Assembly: GCF_019977235.1 (NCBI RefSeq)
Contig: NZ_AP024646.1
Location: forward strand, 496,001-560,000
Origin: Arthrobacter sp. StoSoilB5
Lineage (GTDB): Bacteria; Actinomycetota; Actinomycetes; Actinomycetales; Micrococcaceae
DNA length: 64,000 nt
Direction of reading: 5' to 3'
Shown: positions 34,735 through 43,648 of the stretch, in pieces
Numbering within the stretch: the first letter of the stretch is position 1
Layout of the letters: each line of letters starts with the position of its first letter
Translations under genes and position numbers: made by a program
The notes under the pieces: model-generated
The model's input: the letters and a program-made list of their open reading frames with translations, nothing else
The model's database searches: none
What the model was told of the DNA's origin: nothing

Positions 34735-35502
34735 TTAGATCCAAGCCGGCGCGGCCGGGACTTCCTGCGTCGGGGCGCCCGGTCCGGCGGCAGTGACGCC
34801 GCTGTTGCCGCGGCCCGCGGCCCATTCGACGACGGCGGGCAGGGCTCCCGTGATGATCGTCGGGTCTGCAGCGGTGGTGTCGCCGAACGTGAGCCCGGCG
34901 CCGTTCCCGGCAGTGCCCATGACTTTGACCAGAAGCCCCGCATCCGTGCCGCGGGTTTTCCAAGCGCCGGTGATGTCTTTGAGCAGACGTTCGAGGACGG
35001 GTGCTGGGATGTCGTTGAATGTGGCTCCGTTGTCCAGGTCCACGGCGTGGATCCACACTTCGCGGGTGCGCATCCAGACTGTTTCCGAGGCCGGGACGGT
35101 CCGGCCTTGGGCTGTGCGGACGTCGTTGGCCCAGTTCGCGTCGGGGAGGTCGCGCCATTCCACGGACAGGTGCACGGCGGAGTGGTCGAAGAGGTTCCGC
35201 AACGCAATCGGGGACAGGGTGGCGCCGAAGTTGATTTCCTGGTTTCGCGCCTCGGGGGAGGCATACATGGGCGTCTCCACGCCGGTGGCAGCCCATTCCA
35301 CGAGCCGGGCGATCGCGCGAGCGTTGTAGCCCACGTGTGCTACTACGTGGCGGCGGGTCCAGCCCGGGAGGCGGGTGCCGGCGTCGAGCTCTGCGTCGGT
35401 GAGTTCGTTGAGTTTGCGGGCGAAGAACGCGGTGCCGCGCCGGGCCTGCAGGAGTTCTTCCTGCAGGCCCGGATCGGTGGCGAGGTCGTGGCGGGCGACC
35501 AT
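34735..35502 (-). CDS. Maleylpyruvate isomerase, mycothiol-dependent type
   Basis: 255 residues, DinB-like four-helix fold with C-terminal extension. Seen: probable metal residues His56 (RRHVVAHVGYN), Glu148 and His152 (TREVWIHAVDL), as in mycothiol-dependent maleylpyruvate isomerase. It converts maleylpyruvate to fumarylpyruvate in gentisate degradation. It is third in an operon with gentisate dioxygenase and a fumarylpyruvate-hydrolase-type enzyme, the start touching the stop of the latter. The mycothiol form fits an actinobacterial host. Confidence 0.88.
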   Translation of the reverse strand: MVARHDLATDPGLQEELLQARRGTAFFARKLNELTDAELDAGTRLPGWTRRHVVAHVGYNARAIARLVEWAATGVETPMYASPEARNQEINFGATLSPIALRNLFDHSAVHLSVEWRDLPDANWANDVRTAQGRTVPASETVWMRTREVWIHAVDLDNGATFNDIPAPVLERLLKDITGAWKTRGTDAGLLVKVMGTAGNGAGLTFGDTTAADPTIITGALPAVVEWAAGRGNSGVTAAGPGAPTQEVPAAPAWI

Positions 35503-36338
35503 CAGGCTTCCTTGACCACGCGGTTGCTCAGCTGGCCCAGTCCCTCGATGGTTGTGACCAGGAGTTGGCCTTCCTGCAGGTACCGCTTGGGGTCCTGGGC
35601 GTGGCCGACGCCGCCGGGGGTACCGGTCGCGATCACATCACCCGGGTTGAGCGTGATGATGGTGGAGATGTAGGAGACCAGGAATTCCGGGGTGAAGACG
35701 AGGTCTCCGGTGGGGGTGGACTGCTGGATTTCCCCGTCCACCGCGGAGGTCATGAGCGGGCCGGCGGTGAATTCGTCCTTGGTGACCAGGGCCGGGCCGA
35801 ACGGGGTCGAGTTCTCCCACGTCTTGCCTTGCAGCCACTGGATGGTGCGGAACTGGTAGTCGCGCATGGAGATGTCGTTCAGGACCGCGTACCCGGCGAT
35901 GTGGTCTTTCGCGTCTGCCTCGGCGATCCGCCGGCCCTTTTTGCCGATGATCACGGCGAGTTCGGCTTCCCAGTCCACGGTGTCCGATTCCTGCGGCAGG
36001 GCGAGGTCATCATTCGGGCCAATCAGCGATTCCTGGTATTTGGCGAACAAGGTGGGGTACTCGGGAATCTCCCGGCCCATTTCCTTGATGTGGTTGCGGT
36101 AGTTGTGGCCCACGCAGATGATCTTCCCCGGTGCGGGCACGACGGCGGCGAGGTCCGCGCCGTCGAGGGCATGCGTTGCGCCGTTGGCAGCCGTGGCTTT
36201 TTCTTCCCAGGCGGGGTCGGCCAGCAGCGCGCCGACGTCGGCGAAACCGTCGATCTCGGTGAGGGTGTCGCCGTCCTGGCGGACAGCTACGGTGCCTTTG
36301 CCAGCGGCGGTTTCGGTGCGGAGGGTGAGGAGTCTCAT
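35502..36338 (-). CDS. Fumarylpyruvate hydrolase (FAH family)
   Basis: 278 residues. Seen: KIICVGHNYRNHIKEMG, the metal-binding DWEAELAVIIGKKGRRI and FGPALVTKDEFT, then GDVIATGTPGGVGHAQDPKRY; these are core motifs of fumarylacetoacetate hydrolase family enzymes. In this operon it should split fumarylpyruvate into fumarate and pyruvate, the last step of the gentisate route. Stops and starts of neighbours overlap by one base on both sides, so the three genes are translated together. Confidence 0.88.
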   Translation of the reverse strand: MRLLTLRTETAAGKGTVAVRQDGDTLTEIDGFADVGALLADPAWEEKATAANGATHALDGADLAAVVPAPGKIICVGHNYRNHIKEMGREIPEYPTLFAKYQESLIGPNDDLALPQESDTVDWEAELAVIIGKKGRRIAEADAKDHIAGYAVLNDISMRDYQFRTIQWLQGKTWENSTPFGPALVTKDEFTAGPLMTSAVDGEIQQSTPTGDLVFTPEFLVSYISTIITLNPGDVIATGTPGGVGHAQDPKRYLQEGQLLVTTIEGLGQLSNRVVKEA

Positions 36339-37465
36339 TACTTGCGTCCTTCGGTGTAGCTGCGGTTGAAGTTCAGTCGTTCGAAGATGGGGGCGTCGCT
36401 GAAAAGGAAAAGATCAAACTGTGTGTCTGCTTGCAGGGACCATTCCTGCCAGGACGGGACCACGAACAGGTCGCCCTTGGCCAGCTGCTTGGTCTCGCCG
36501 TTCAGGACTGCGGTGCCGGTGCCTTCGAAGACCTGCCACACACTGGAACCAACCTCCCGCAACGGTTCGGTGGTCGCGCCGGCCCGGAGGCGGTGGAACT
36601 CGGCGCGGATGGTGGGCATGACGTCCCCGCCGGTGGTGGGGTTCGAGTACCGGATGGCGGCGTGGCCCTGGGACACCGTGGCCGGGTGGCCCTCATCCTC
36701 CAGCAAAAGCTGCTCGCGGAGGGCGGCGTCGGTGTGTTCCCACCGGTAGGCGGCGATGGGAGAGTTGGTGGTGTCCTGCAGCCCGGAGAGCGGACGCAGG
36801 CCGGGGTGGGCCCAGAGACGCTCGGACCGCGAAATGTCAGGCGTGGCCTCGTCCGTGACGCGCTCGGTGCCGAACTCGAAGAACCCGGCGTCCGCGTAGT
36901 GCACGAACGGGATATCCAGGCCGTCGATCCATGCCATGGGCTGGTCGGTGTCGTTGTGGTGGCCGTGGAAGTTCCAGCCCGGGGTGAGCAGGAAATCACC
37001 GCGGCGCATCGCCACGGGATCGCCGTTCACCACCGTCCACACGCCTTCGCCTTCGACGACGAAACGGAACGCGTTCTGGGAGTGCCGGTGCTCCGGGGCC
37101 GTCTCGTGGGCACCCAGGTACTGGATCGCCGCCCACAACGTCGGCGTCGCGTACGGGGTGCCGGCCAGGCCGGGGTTCGCCAGGGCGATGGCGCGCCGCT
37201 CGCCACCCCGGCCAACGGGCACCAGGTCCCCGGCACGCGCGGCAAGCGGGTACAGGTCATTCCAACGCCACACGTGCGGGACGGCCTTCGGAGTCGGGAC
37301 CATCGGCATCAGATCACCGATCTCCGTCCACAGCGGGATCAGGTTCTCCGTTTCGAAGTCCTTGTACAGCTGGTCCAGCTGCGCCTGTTCCTCGGGGGTC
37401 GGCTCCGGTAGGGCGTGGCTGGCGGCCACAGATTCATGAGTCGTGTTCTCGGCGCTGATGGACAC
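36338..37465 (-). CDS. Gentisate 1,2-dioxygenase
   Basis: 375 residues from a GTG preceded by GAGGAGG; an open frame to 37696 runs through the leader and is not used. Double-cupin ring-cleaving dioxygenase. Seen: the first cupin's Fe-binding EHRHSQNAFRFVVEGEG, LTPGWNFHGHHND, and the second cupin VFEGTGTAVLNGE..KGDLFVVPSWQEWSL. It opens gentisate to maleylpyruvate. First gene of the minus-strand gentisate operon, with an IclR-type operator about 80 bases upstream. Confidence 0.9.
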   Translation of the reverse strand: MSISAENTTHESVAASHALPEPTPEEQAQLDQLYKDFETENLIPLWTEIGDLMPMVPTPKAVPHVWRWNDLYPLAARAGDLVPVGRGGERRAIALANPGLAGTPYATPTLWAAIQYLGAHETAPEHRHSQNAFRFVVEGEGVWTVVNGDPVAMRRGDFLLTPGWNFHGHHNDTDQPMAWIDGLDIPFVHYADAGFFEFGTERVTDEATPDISRSERLWAHPGLRPLSGLQDTTNSPIAAYRWEHTDAALREQLLLEDEGHPATVSQGHAAIRYSNPTTGGDVMPTIRAEFHRLRAGATTEPLREVGSSVWQVFEGTGTAVLNGETKQLAKGDLFVVPSWQEWSLQADTQFDLFLFSDAPIFERLNFNRSYTEGRK

Positions 37466-37479
37466 GTAGGCCTCCTCTA

Positions 37480-37515
37480 TAGGGTCAGAACAGTTATTGG
37501 TGTAGTTCGACCCTA
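37480..37515. promoter_or_regulatory. Inverted repeat in the gentisate operon leader
   Basis: TAGGGTC-A-GAAC (37480 on) pairs with GTTC-GACCCTA (to 37515), with one bulged base. It lies between the IclR-type operator and the ribosome site of gentisate dioxygenase; it could be a second regulator site or an RNA hairpin in the leader. Confidence 0.45.
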
Positions 37516-37542
37516 CGGACGGATGCGGGTGGACCCGAGGAT

Positions 37543-37559
37543 ATTCTGTTGTGCAGAAT
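37543..37559. promoter_or_regulatory. IclR-type operator, gentisate copy
   Basis: ATTCTGTTGTGCAGAAT, a dyad with ATTCTG/CAGAAT arms. Its 16-base core is the exact reverse complement of the site at 38377-38392 at the other end of the IclR gene. Confidence 0.75.
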
Positions 37560-37562
37560 CTT

Positions 37563-38384
37563 CTATTCGGGTTCTGCCGGGTTGGCTGCGATGTCGATCT
37601 CCAGCTGCCGGCAGGTTTCCCGGAGGGCGGCGACCAAACCGGCGTCGAACACTTTGCGGAACCGGGTGGCAGGCGTGGCGACGCTGAGCGCCCCAACTAT
37701 CTGCCCGTGCCGGTTATGGACGGCCATCCCGAGGGCGCTGACTCCTTCCTCTGTGCCCTCGAAGTTGGCTGCGAAGCCGTTGTTCCGGATGCTGTCCAGT
37801 TCGCGGATAAACGCGGCGTACTCTGCGTCCGGGATCGTGTCGCCGCCGATTTCGGCATTCTGGCTGCGGAAGAGTTGTTCGATCATCGCGGGTTCCAGCT
37901 CGGCGAGCATCGCCTTCCCGCCCGAGGTCTTGTCCGCTGGCATGACGGTCCCCTGACGGTCTCCGATACGCAGGACGTTGCTGCCTTCCACTGTTGCGAG
38001 GAAGCGGACCTTGGTGCCCACGCGGACCATCAGGTTGACCGTCTCATCGAGCCGTGCGGACAGGAGTTCCATGTGCGGCAGCGCCAAATCCCTCAGCAGC
38101 CTGGTCCAGCTCAGGCCGGCGGGCCCGACGCCCATGGCTGGTCCCGGGACATAGCGGCGGTTCTCGTCCTGGACCGCGAAGCCCCGGTAAACGAGCATTG
38201 CCAGGAGCCGATGGGCCGTTGAGGGAGCCACTCCGAGCTCTGCTGCTGCGTCCTTGAGGCGGAGCGCGCCGCCGTCACGGAGGAGCTGGAGGAGCTGCAA
38301 GGCGTTGTCTACTGCCTCAATGGAATACGTGGGCCGCTTCTGTACGGGCTTCCGGTTGGACTGGGTGGCTGGCTTGTTCTGCAC
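37563..38384 (-). CDS. IclR-family regulator of gentisate/3-hydroxybenzoate genes
   Basis: 273 residues from a GTG at 38384 that lies inside its own operator. N-terminal winged helix (AVDNALQLLQLLRDGGALRL, then AAAELGVAPSTAHRLLAMLV) and C-terminal IclR ligand domain (VRVGTKVRFLATVEGS; DKTSGGKAMLAELEP; ALGMAVHNRHGQIVGALSVA). It separates the gentisate operon (same strand, 98 bases on) from the divergent transporter/hydroxylase genes; matching operators at both ends point to joint control of both units. Confidence 0.87.
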   Translation of the reverse strand: MQNKPATQSNRKPVQKRPTYSIEAVDNALQLLQLLRDGGALRLKDAAAELGVAPSTAHRLLAMLVYRGFAVQDENRRYVPGPAMGVGPAGLSWTRLLRDLALPHMELLSARLDETVNLMVRVGTKVRFLATVEGSNVLRIGDRQGTVMPADKTSGGKAMLAELEPAMIEQLFRSQNAEIGGDTIPDAEYAAFIRELDSIRNNGFAANFEGTEEGVSALGMAVHNRHGQIVGALSVATPATRFRKVFDAGLVAALRETCRQLEIDIAANPAEPE

Positions 38385-38392
38385 AACAGAAT
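38377..38392. promoter_or_regulatory. IclR-type operator, transporter copy
   Basis: TTCTGCACAACAGAAT overlaps the start codon of the IclR gene and lies 41 bases upstream of the MFS transporter start. Same sequence as the gentisate copy, reversed. Confidence 0.75.
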
Positions 38393-38432
38393 TCTATGGT
38401 GCTTCGGTTGCTGTTCACCTGACAGTGGTGGG

Positions 38433-39716
38433 ATGAATCACACACTCCCCGCTGCAGCGTCGCAACGGCCTACTGCAGACCTTGGCCACATGGCCCCACG
38501 CTTCTCCAAGGGCTCGGCACTCGCCGTGCTGGTCTGCTGGCTGCTGGTGGTCTTCGACGGCTACGACCTCATCGTCTACGGCACCGTGCAGTCCTCCCTG
38601 ATTTCCGAAACCGGTTGGGGCCTCACCAAGGCAACAGCAGGGACCATCGGATCCATGGCGTTCCTCGGCATGATGATCGGTGCCATCTTCGCGGGTCGCA
38701 TGGCCGACTCGTGGGGTAGGCGCAAAACCATCCTCGGCTGCGCGATCGCCTTCTCGGTGTTCACGGTCCTCTGCGCCTTGGCACCCAACGCGGCTGTCTT
38801 CGGAGCGTTGCGGCTCCTCGCCGGGATCGGACTCGGCGGGTTGGTGCCGTCGGCCAACGCGTTGGTGGCTGAACTGGTCCCGGCCAAGTGGCGCTCCACG
38901 ATTGCCACACTGATGATGTCCGGCGTCCCGATCGGTGGATCCATCGCCGCGTTGGTGGGCATCCCCATGATTCCTGCCTTCGGGTGGCAGTCCATGTTCC
39001 TGGTGGCTGTGGTGGCACTGGTGATCGTGGTGCCGCTGGGGCTGAGGTACCTTCCGGAGACGCTCGTATCCACAGGATCCGTCAGCAAGGACTTCAAAGA
39101 GCCCGCCGGCTTCGGCTCCCTGCTCCGCGCACCCTATCTGGGTGTCAGCATGCTCTTCGCCTTGGCTACCATCGCCACGTTGTTCGCCTGGTACGGGTTG
39201 GGCACGTGGTTGCCCAACCTCATGCAATTGGCTGGCTACAACCTGGGGTCGGCGCTGACCTTCGCCCTGGCCCTGAACCTCGGCGCAGTCGCCGGCTCGG
39301 TCATCACCGCTTGGGCGGGTACACGCTTCGGTCCGATTCCGACGGCGATAGCGGCAGCCGCGGTAGCTGCCGTGGGGCTTTCGGTCCTGTTGGCCGGTCC
39401 GCCGGTCACGGTGGTGTACGTCGCCTTGGTGCTTGCCGGCGTCGGAACCCACGGCACGCAGTGCCTCATTATCGCTGCGGTGGCCAGCCACTATCCAGAT
39501 CACTTGCGGGGGACCGCACTTGGCTGGGCGCTCGGCACCGGGCGCATCGGCGCCGTCGTTGCGCCGCAGGTGGGTGGCCTCCTGCTGGCCGCCGGTCTCG
39601 GCGTCAACTCCAACTTCCTCGCGTTCGCCGGCGCCGCCGCCATTGCAGCGGTCCTGTTGGCCGCCGTCGGACTCAAAATCAAAACCAAAATCTCCCAAGG
39701 AGCAAGCAATGTCTGA
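38433..39716 (+). CDS. MFS aromatic acid:H+ symporter (AAHS family)
   Basis: 427 residues, 12 helices. Seen: the AAHS signature VFDGYDLIVYGTV in the first helix with its membrane Asp, the MFS loop GRMADSWGRRKT between helices 2 and 3, and GIGLGGLVPSANALVAEL. Family members import benzoates, hydroxybenzoates or gentisate. It overlaps the start of the 3-hydroxybenzoate 6-hydroxylase-type gene by 8 bases, so 3-hydroxybenzoate or gentisate is the likely cargo. Confidence 0.88.
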   Translation: MNHTLPAAASQRPTADLGHMAPRFSKGSALAVLVCWLLVVFDGYDLIVYGTVQSSLISETGWGLTKATAGTIGSMAFLGMMIGAIFAGRMADSWGRRKTILGCAIAFSVFTVLCALAPNAAVFGALRLLAGIGLGGLVPSANALVAELVPAKWRSTIATLMMSGVPIGGSIAALVGIPMIPAFGWQSMFLVAVVALVIVVPLGLRYLPETLVSTGSVSKDFKEPAGFGSLLRAPYLGVSMLFALATIATLFAWYGLGTWLPNLMQLAGYNLGSALTFALALNLGAVAGSVITAWAGTRFGPIPTAIAAAAVAAVGLSVLLAGPPVTVVYVALVLAGVGTHGTQCLIIAAVASHYPDHLRGTALGWALGTGRIGAVVAPQVGGLLLAAGLGVNSNFLAFAGAAAIAAVLLAAVGLKIKTKISQGASNV

Positions 39717-40965
39717 GTACACCATGTCCACCGATGTCCTGGTTGTGGGAGGGGGTATGGCCGGGCTGGCCGGAGCCCTGGCCCTGCGTGAAAACGGCGC
39801 CAACGTCACGCTCGTGGAACGGGCACCGGAGTTCGGCGAGGTAGGCGCGGGCTTGCAGATGGCCCCCAATGCCTCCCGGGTCCTGAAACGCTGGGGTTTG
39901 CTGGAGAAGGCGCTGGAGATCGGAGTCCAGCCCAAGCACCTGGTGTTCCGCGACGCAATCACGGGCGACGAACTAACGCGCCAGAGCCTGAAGGGCGAGT
40001 TTGAGGAGCGCTACGGCGCCCCGTACGTGGTGATCCACCGAAGCGACCTGCACCGCGTGCTGCTCGAAGGATGTGAAGCGGCCGGCGTGAAGCTGGTCAA
40101 CGACGTCATGGTGGACAGCGTTGAAACCGTGAACGGACGCGGTATTGTCCACACCGCGGCTGGTGTGGACTATGAAGCAGATGTGGTGATCGGTGCTGAT
40201 GGGCTCAAATCAACACTGCGGCCGCTCGTGGCAACAGACCAGCCCGTTTCCTCCGCTTACGTTGCCTACCGTGGCACGGTGCCCATCACTGCGGAAACCC
40301 CCGCCACGGATCTGGAGGACGTTGTTGTCTACCTCGGCCCGGACTGCCACCTGGTGCAGTACCCGCTGCGCAAGGGCGAACTGCTCAATACTGTGGCCGT
40401 CTTCAAATCGCCGTCGTTTGAGCGCGGTGAAGAACAGTACGGGGGAGTGGACGAACTCCAGGCCGCCTACAAGGACTGCGTCCCCGCCGTGCAAGCTGCG
40501 CTCGCGAACCTCGGCACGGGCATTCGGTGGCCCATGTACGATCGCGATCCGATCGAAAACTGGGTTGCCGGCCGCATGGTCCTGATGGGCGACGCCGCAC
40601 ACCCCATGCTCCAGTACCTGGCGCAGGGCGCCTGCCAGGCCCTCGAAGACGCGGCTGTTCTCCAGGACGTCAGCAACGGTACGGTCTTCACCGCCGACGG
40701 CGTCAACCCGGACGCGTGGGACGAGGCCATTCGCTCCTTCAACTCGGTCCGGGCCGCCCGAACCGCCCGCGTCCAGCGCACGGCACGGATCTGGGGAGAG
40801 TCCTGGCACGTGTCCGGAGTGGCCCGGGTGCTGCGGAACCTGCTGTTCAAGAGCCGCAAGGACAACGACTTCCAGTACAACGACTGGCTGTACGCCGGCA
40901 ACGTCGACGGTAGCCCCGCCTTGGTGGCGGCGCCTTCCAGCCAGACTGACCGGATTCCCGCCTGA
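39709..40965 (+). CDS. FAD monooxygenase, probable 3-hydroxybenzoate 6-hydroxylase
   Basis: 418 residues from an ATG with AAGGAGC upstream, inside the end of the transporter gene. Seen: FAD motif GGGMAGLAGALAL near residues 13-25, the DG motif VVIGADGLKSTLR, and GDAAHPMLQYLAQGACQALED near residue 300. These are group A aromatic hydroxylase features. With gentisate dioxygenase nearby, para-hydroxylation of 3-hydroxybenzoate to gentisate is the best reading; salicylate 5-hydroxylation is less likely because that uses a different enzyme class. Confidence 0.85.
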   Translation: MSEYTMSTDVLVVGGGMAGLAGALALRENGANVTLVERAPEFGEVGAGLQMAPNASRVLKRWGLLEKALEIGVQPKHLVFRDAITGDELTRQSLKGEFEERYGAPYVVIHRSDLHRVLLEGCEAAGVKLVNDVMVDSVETVNGRGIVHTAAGVDYEADVVIGADGLKSTLRPLVATDQPVSSAYVAYRGTVPITAETPATDLEDVVVYLGPDCHLVQYPLRKGELLNTVAVFKSPSFERGEEQYGGVDELQAAYKDCVPAVQAALANLGTGIRWPMYDRDPIENWVAGRMVLMGDAAHPMLQYLAQGACQALEDAAVLQDVSNGTVFTADGVNPDAWDEAIRSFNSVRAARTARVQRTARIWGESWHVSGVARVLRNLLFKSRKDNDFQYNDWLYAGNVDGSPALVAAPSSQTDRIPA

Positions 40966-40990
40966 AATGGAGGATTCCGTCTGAAATGGA
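40952..40990. repeat. Imperfect 20-bp tandem duplication at the hydroxylase stop
   Basis: GGATTCCCGCCTGAAATGGA (40952-40971) is followed by GGATTCCGTCTGAAATGGA (40972-40990). The duplication spans the stop codon and copies it downstream. Confidence 0.75.
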
Positions 40991-41020
40991 AGACCCGGTG
41001 CCTTACGTAGAATAGAAGCC

Positions 41021-41605
41021 ATGACTTCCACCAGTACCCCCGCAGCAGACACTGCAACTGCCCGTGCCCGCCTTCTTGAACTCATCAAAGAGTTGGCGGT
41101 GGTCCGCGGAAAAGTGATCCTCTCCAGCGGCAAGGAAGCTGACTACTACATCGACCTCCGCCGCATCACCCTGCATCACGAGGCCTCCAAACTGGTGGGT
41201 CAGGTCATGTTGGCAATGATCGACGACGCCGGGATCCCGGTTGAGTGCGCTGGCGGACTCACCATGGGTGCCGATCCCGTAGGTACCGCTGTTATGCACG
41301 CCGCCGCCGACGCTGGCCGTGCCGTGGACGCCTTCGTTGTCCGCAAGGCCCAGAAGTCGTACGGCATGGGCCGCCAGGTGGAAGGTCCCTCAGTTGAGGG
41401 CCGCAACGTGGTCGTCCTCGAGGACACTTCCACCACCGGCGGGTCCGCACTGACCGCCGTCGAGGGTGTCCGTAAGGCCGGTGGCAATGTAGTGGCCGTC
41501 GCCGTGATCGTGGACCGCAACACCGGCGCCAAAGAGAAGATCGAAGCCGAAACCGGCGTGCCCTACCTCTTTGCCTTCGGCAAGGACGAACTGGGCCTCG
41601 ACTAG
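41021..41605 (+). CDS. pyrE: Orotate phosphoribosyltransferase
   Basis: 194 residues, cytosolic; makes orotidine 5'-phosphate from orotate and PRPP in pyrimidine synthesis. Seen: the PRPP-binding motif VVVLEDTSTTGGSA at 130-143, SSGKEADYYIDLRRITLHH at 35-53, and VRKAQKSYGMGRQVEG in the flexible loop. Length is typical of the short bacterial form. It stands apart from other pyr genes here. Confidence 0.92.
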   Translation: MTSTSTPAADTATARARLLELIKELAVVRGKVILSSGKEADYYIDLRRITLHHEASKLVGQVMLAMIDDAGIPVECAGGLTMGADPVGTAVMHAAADAGRAVDAFVVRKAQKSYGMGRQVEGPSVEGRNVVVLEDTSTTGGSALTAVEGVRKAGGNVVAVAVIVDRNTGAKEKIEAETGVPYLFAFGKDELGLD

Positions 41606-41677
41606 GCCTCGTTCCACACTCTGAACAGGCACGATGCGGGACTGTAAGGCAGTGTCCGCGAAGCCTATGCTAGCTGC

Positions 41678-42814
41678 GTGGACGTTCAAGTAGGGAAGCT
41701 CACGGCACCGCCGGAGGTGAACGAAAACCTCCCGGCGCAGTACTCCCGTGCGCCAGGGGCCGGGCCGGAGAATGCTGGGGATCCGGGCGATTGGGCCCGG
41801 ATCCTGCCCCAGGTTGCCCGCATTAAACGGTCGTCGCGGCGCAACTTCCTCATCGCTGCCGGGGTTTCGGTGGCGCTGGCCGGGGACATGCTGTTTACGC
41901 GGCGCGTTCAGGCCGAGCGGCGAGCCACCAAGATCCTGCGCGTTCCGGACTCCTACTCGGATCTGTACTTCCCGAAGGCCAGCTGGATTCTCTTTCCCGG
42001 GTACAAGACCAGCTGGGAGGAGGCCCAGTGGATCCTCAACTCACTGCGCCCTGCGCTGCACCAGCGTGGCCGCCTTGCCGCCGTCGGTTATTCCAACCTG
42101 GGCCTGGACGTTGACGAGATCGTCCGCGAACTCATTCTCCACGTGCGCGAGCTCGGGTTGGAGAAGCTGTACTTCTACGGCCACAGTTTTGGTGGGATGC
42201 TTGCCACGCAAGTCGCGGCCCGCCTGCTGGAGCTGCACGGTGTTGAGACCCAGCTGATTGTCCTCGATTCCAGTCCCTTCAGCCGCGCCGACGTGCTTGA
42301 TCAGAGCTGGTTCGACGGCGTGGTGTTCCTTTATGAGAATGGCTTCCGCGTACCCTCCGTGCTCCGTGGCGGCTATGAACTGGGGGAGCGCGTGGTGCAC
42401 AAGGACGAGCGCACTTGGCGGCAGATCCTGGATCAAAGCCTCGAACAGCTCTCGCCGATTGCTCCCTCCAGCGTGCTGATCCAGACGGAGTCGGCGTACA
42501 TCTACCACTTCGACGGCCTGCGATTCGCCGGCAAAATCGGTTCGGCCAAAATGGCATTCCTCGGCAACACCAAGGACAACACGGTCAACTACGAGTCCGC
42601 ACGCGCGGGGTGGAGCAAAGTCTTCGCGCCCAATATGGCGATGCCGGTCCTCAGCACAGAGGGTGCCCGCCCTGCCCATGCGAGCCCGCAATGGAGTGCC
42701 GATGTTTACAGGCCCCTGTTGGAGCGGGTCCAGAATGAGCTGGAGCCGTTGCCGCCTGCACCCGAGGAGCCGTCGTACCAGGAACCAAGTGGACGGGTCA
42801 TCCGGCCGGCATAG
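41678..42814 (+). CDS. Alpha/beta hydrolase with an internal Tat-like signal
   Basis: 378 residues from a GTG. After about 50 hydrophilic residues comes a twin-arginine-like signal, SRRNFLIAAGVSVALAGDML (Arg54-Arg55), then an alpha/beta hydrolase domain with nucleophile elbow GHSFGG (Ser170) and LIVLDSSPFSR. This suggests export or membrane anchoring through Tat, although the motif is far from the N terminus. Substrate unknown; no operon partner. It may be a lipase or esterase of unknown type. Confidence 0.7.
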   Translation: MDVQVGKLTAPPEVNENLPAQYSRAPGAGPENAGDPGDWARILPQVARIKRSSRRNFLIAAGVSVALAGDMLFTRRVQAERRATKILRVPDSYSDLYFPKASWILFPGYKTSWEEAQWILNSLRPALHQRGRLAAVGYSNLGLDVDEIVRELILHVRELGLEKLYFYGHSFGGMLATQVAARLLELHGVETQLIVLDSSPFSRADVLDQSWFDGVVFLYENGFRVPSVLRGGYELGERVVHKDERTWRQILDQSLEQLSPIAPSSVLIQTESAYIYHFDGLRFAGKIGSAKMAFLGNTKDNTVNYESARAGWSKVFAPNMAMPVLSTEGARPAHASPQWSADVYRPLLERVQNELEPLPPAPEEPSYQEPSGRVIRPA

Positions 42815-42908
42815 GTTTTATTGGCAGCTTAGGTTTTCCTGGCGCGTGGCTTCCTGACCCTGTTTGGGCGCGGTGGGTTTGGGGATGGAGGGTTGGGGCG
42901 TGGTGGGT

Positions 42909-43631
42909 TTAGTCGCGCAGTGATTCAACCTCGACGGCGGTGAGGCCCCCCTCGCGCAGGAAGCCGCGGGCGTCCCCGAACTCCCGCGCGAAGCCCACCA
43001 GGAAATGCCGGATCGCCGCTTCCGGGCTCTGCAGGATCATAAGGTCAGCGCTGAAGTACTGGGCAGGCGTGGATGGGACGTGCAGCCGCCACGTCTCGGC
43101 CATGACCTGCAGCAGGTTGGGAAGGTTCCTGGTGGTGGCCGTGTAATCCTTCACCACGGCCTCGTCCGATGCACCGGCCGCCATGAGCGCGATCGCAGAA
43201 ACCACTCCTGTCCGGTCCTTGCCCAGCGAACAATGAACCAGCGTGCGCTTGCCTTCCACCACAGGACGCAGGGCATCGGCAACCCACTCGGGGCGGACAC
43301 GGATCCAGCCCAGATACAGATCCCCCAAATCCTCCGGAGTCTCCACCGCCTGGAGCGACCCCGCCACGGCGTTGGGATCCAGGGGGTTGTGGATGAGCTC
43401 GACGGCGGTACTCTCGCCCGCGCCGTCGGGCGTGGTCGCGTTCGGAGCGGCGGAGCCGTTCGGAACCAACCACGGAACCAAGGAACGCTCAAGCTCGCTG
43501 CGCAGGTCCATGATGGCTTGGATGCCGTGCTCCGCCAGAAACCCTGACGTCGCTGCGGCATCCAAGCCAAACGGCTGGCTCCCCCTCAGTATCCGGCCGC
43601 CGGCCAGAGGACGGAGATTGAGCACAGCCAT
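42909..43631 (-). CDS. Tyrosine-type protein phosphatase (PTP/DSP superfamily)
   Basis: 240 residues. Catalytic loop HCSLGKDRTG with Cys134 and Arg140; N-terminal NLRPLAGGRILRGSQPFGLD and MDLRSELER are typical of the bacterial PTP family related to mycobacterial PtpB and to lipid phosphatases. Cytosolic; no signal peptide. The next upstream gene on the same strand is a HAD phosphatase 17 bases away, so the two may be co-transcribed. Substrate, protein or phosphoinositide-like, cannot be told. Confidence 0.85.
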   Translation of the reverse strand: MAVLNLRPLAGGRILRGSQPFGLDAAATSGFLAEHGIQAIMDLRSELERSLVPWLVPNGSAAPNATTPDGAGESTAVELIHNPLDPNAVAGSLQAVETPEDLGDLYLGWIRVRPEWVADALRPVVEGKRTLVHCSLGKDRTGVVSAIALMAAGASDEAVVKDYTATTRNLPNLLQVMAETWRLHVPSTPAQYFSADLMILQSPEAAIRHFLVGFAREFGDARGFLREGGLTAVEVESLRD

Positions 43632-43648
43632 GACGGGACTCCTTGGTT

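Noticed and set aside
37480..37515. Known riboswitch in the gentisate leader
   Set aside because: Only one bulged hairpin is seen; there is no conserved core of any riboswitch class I could recognise.
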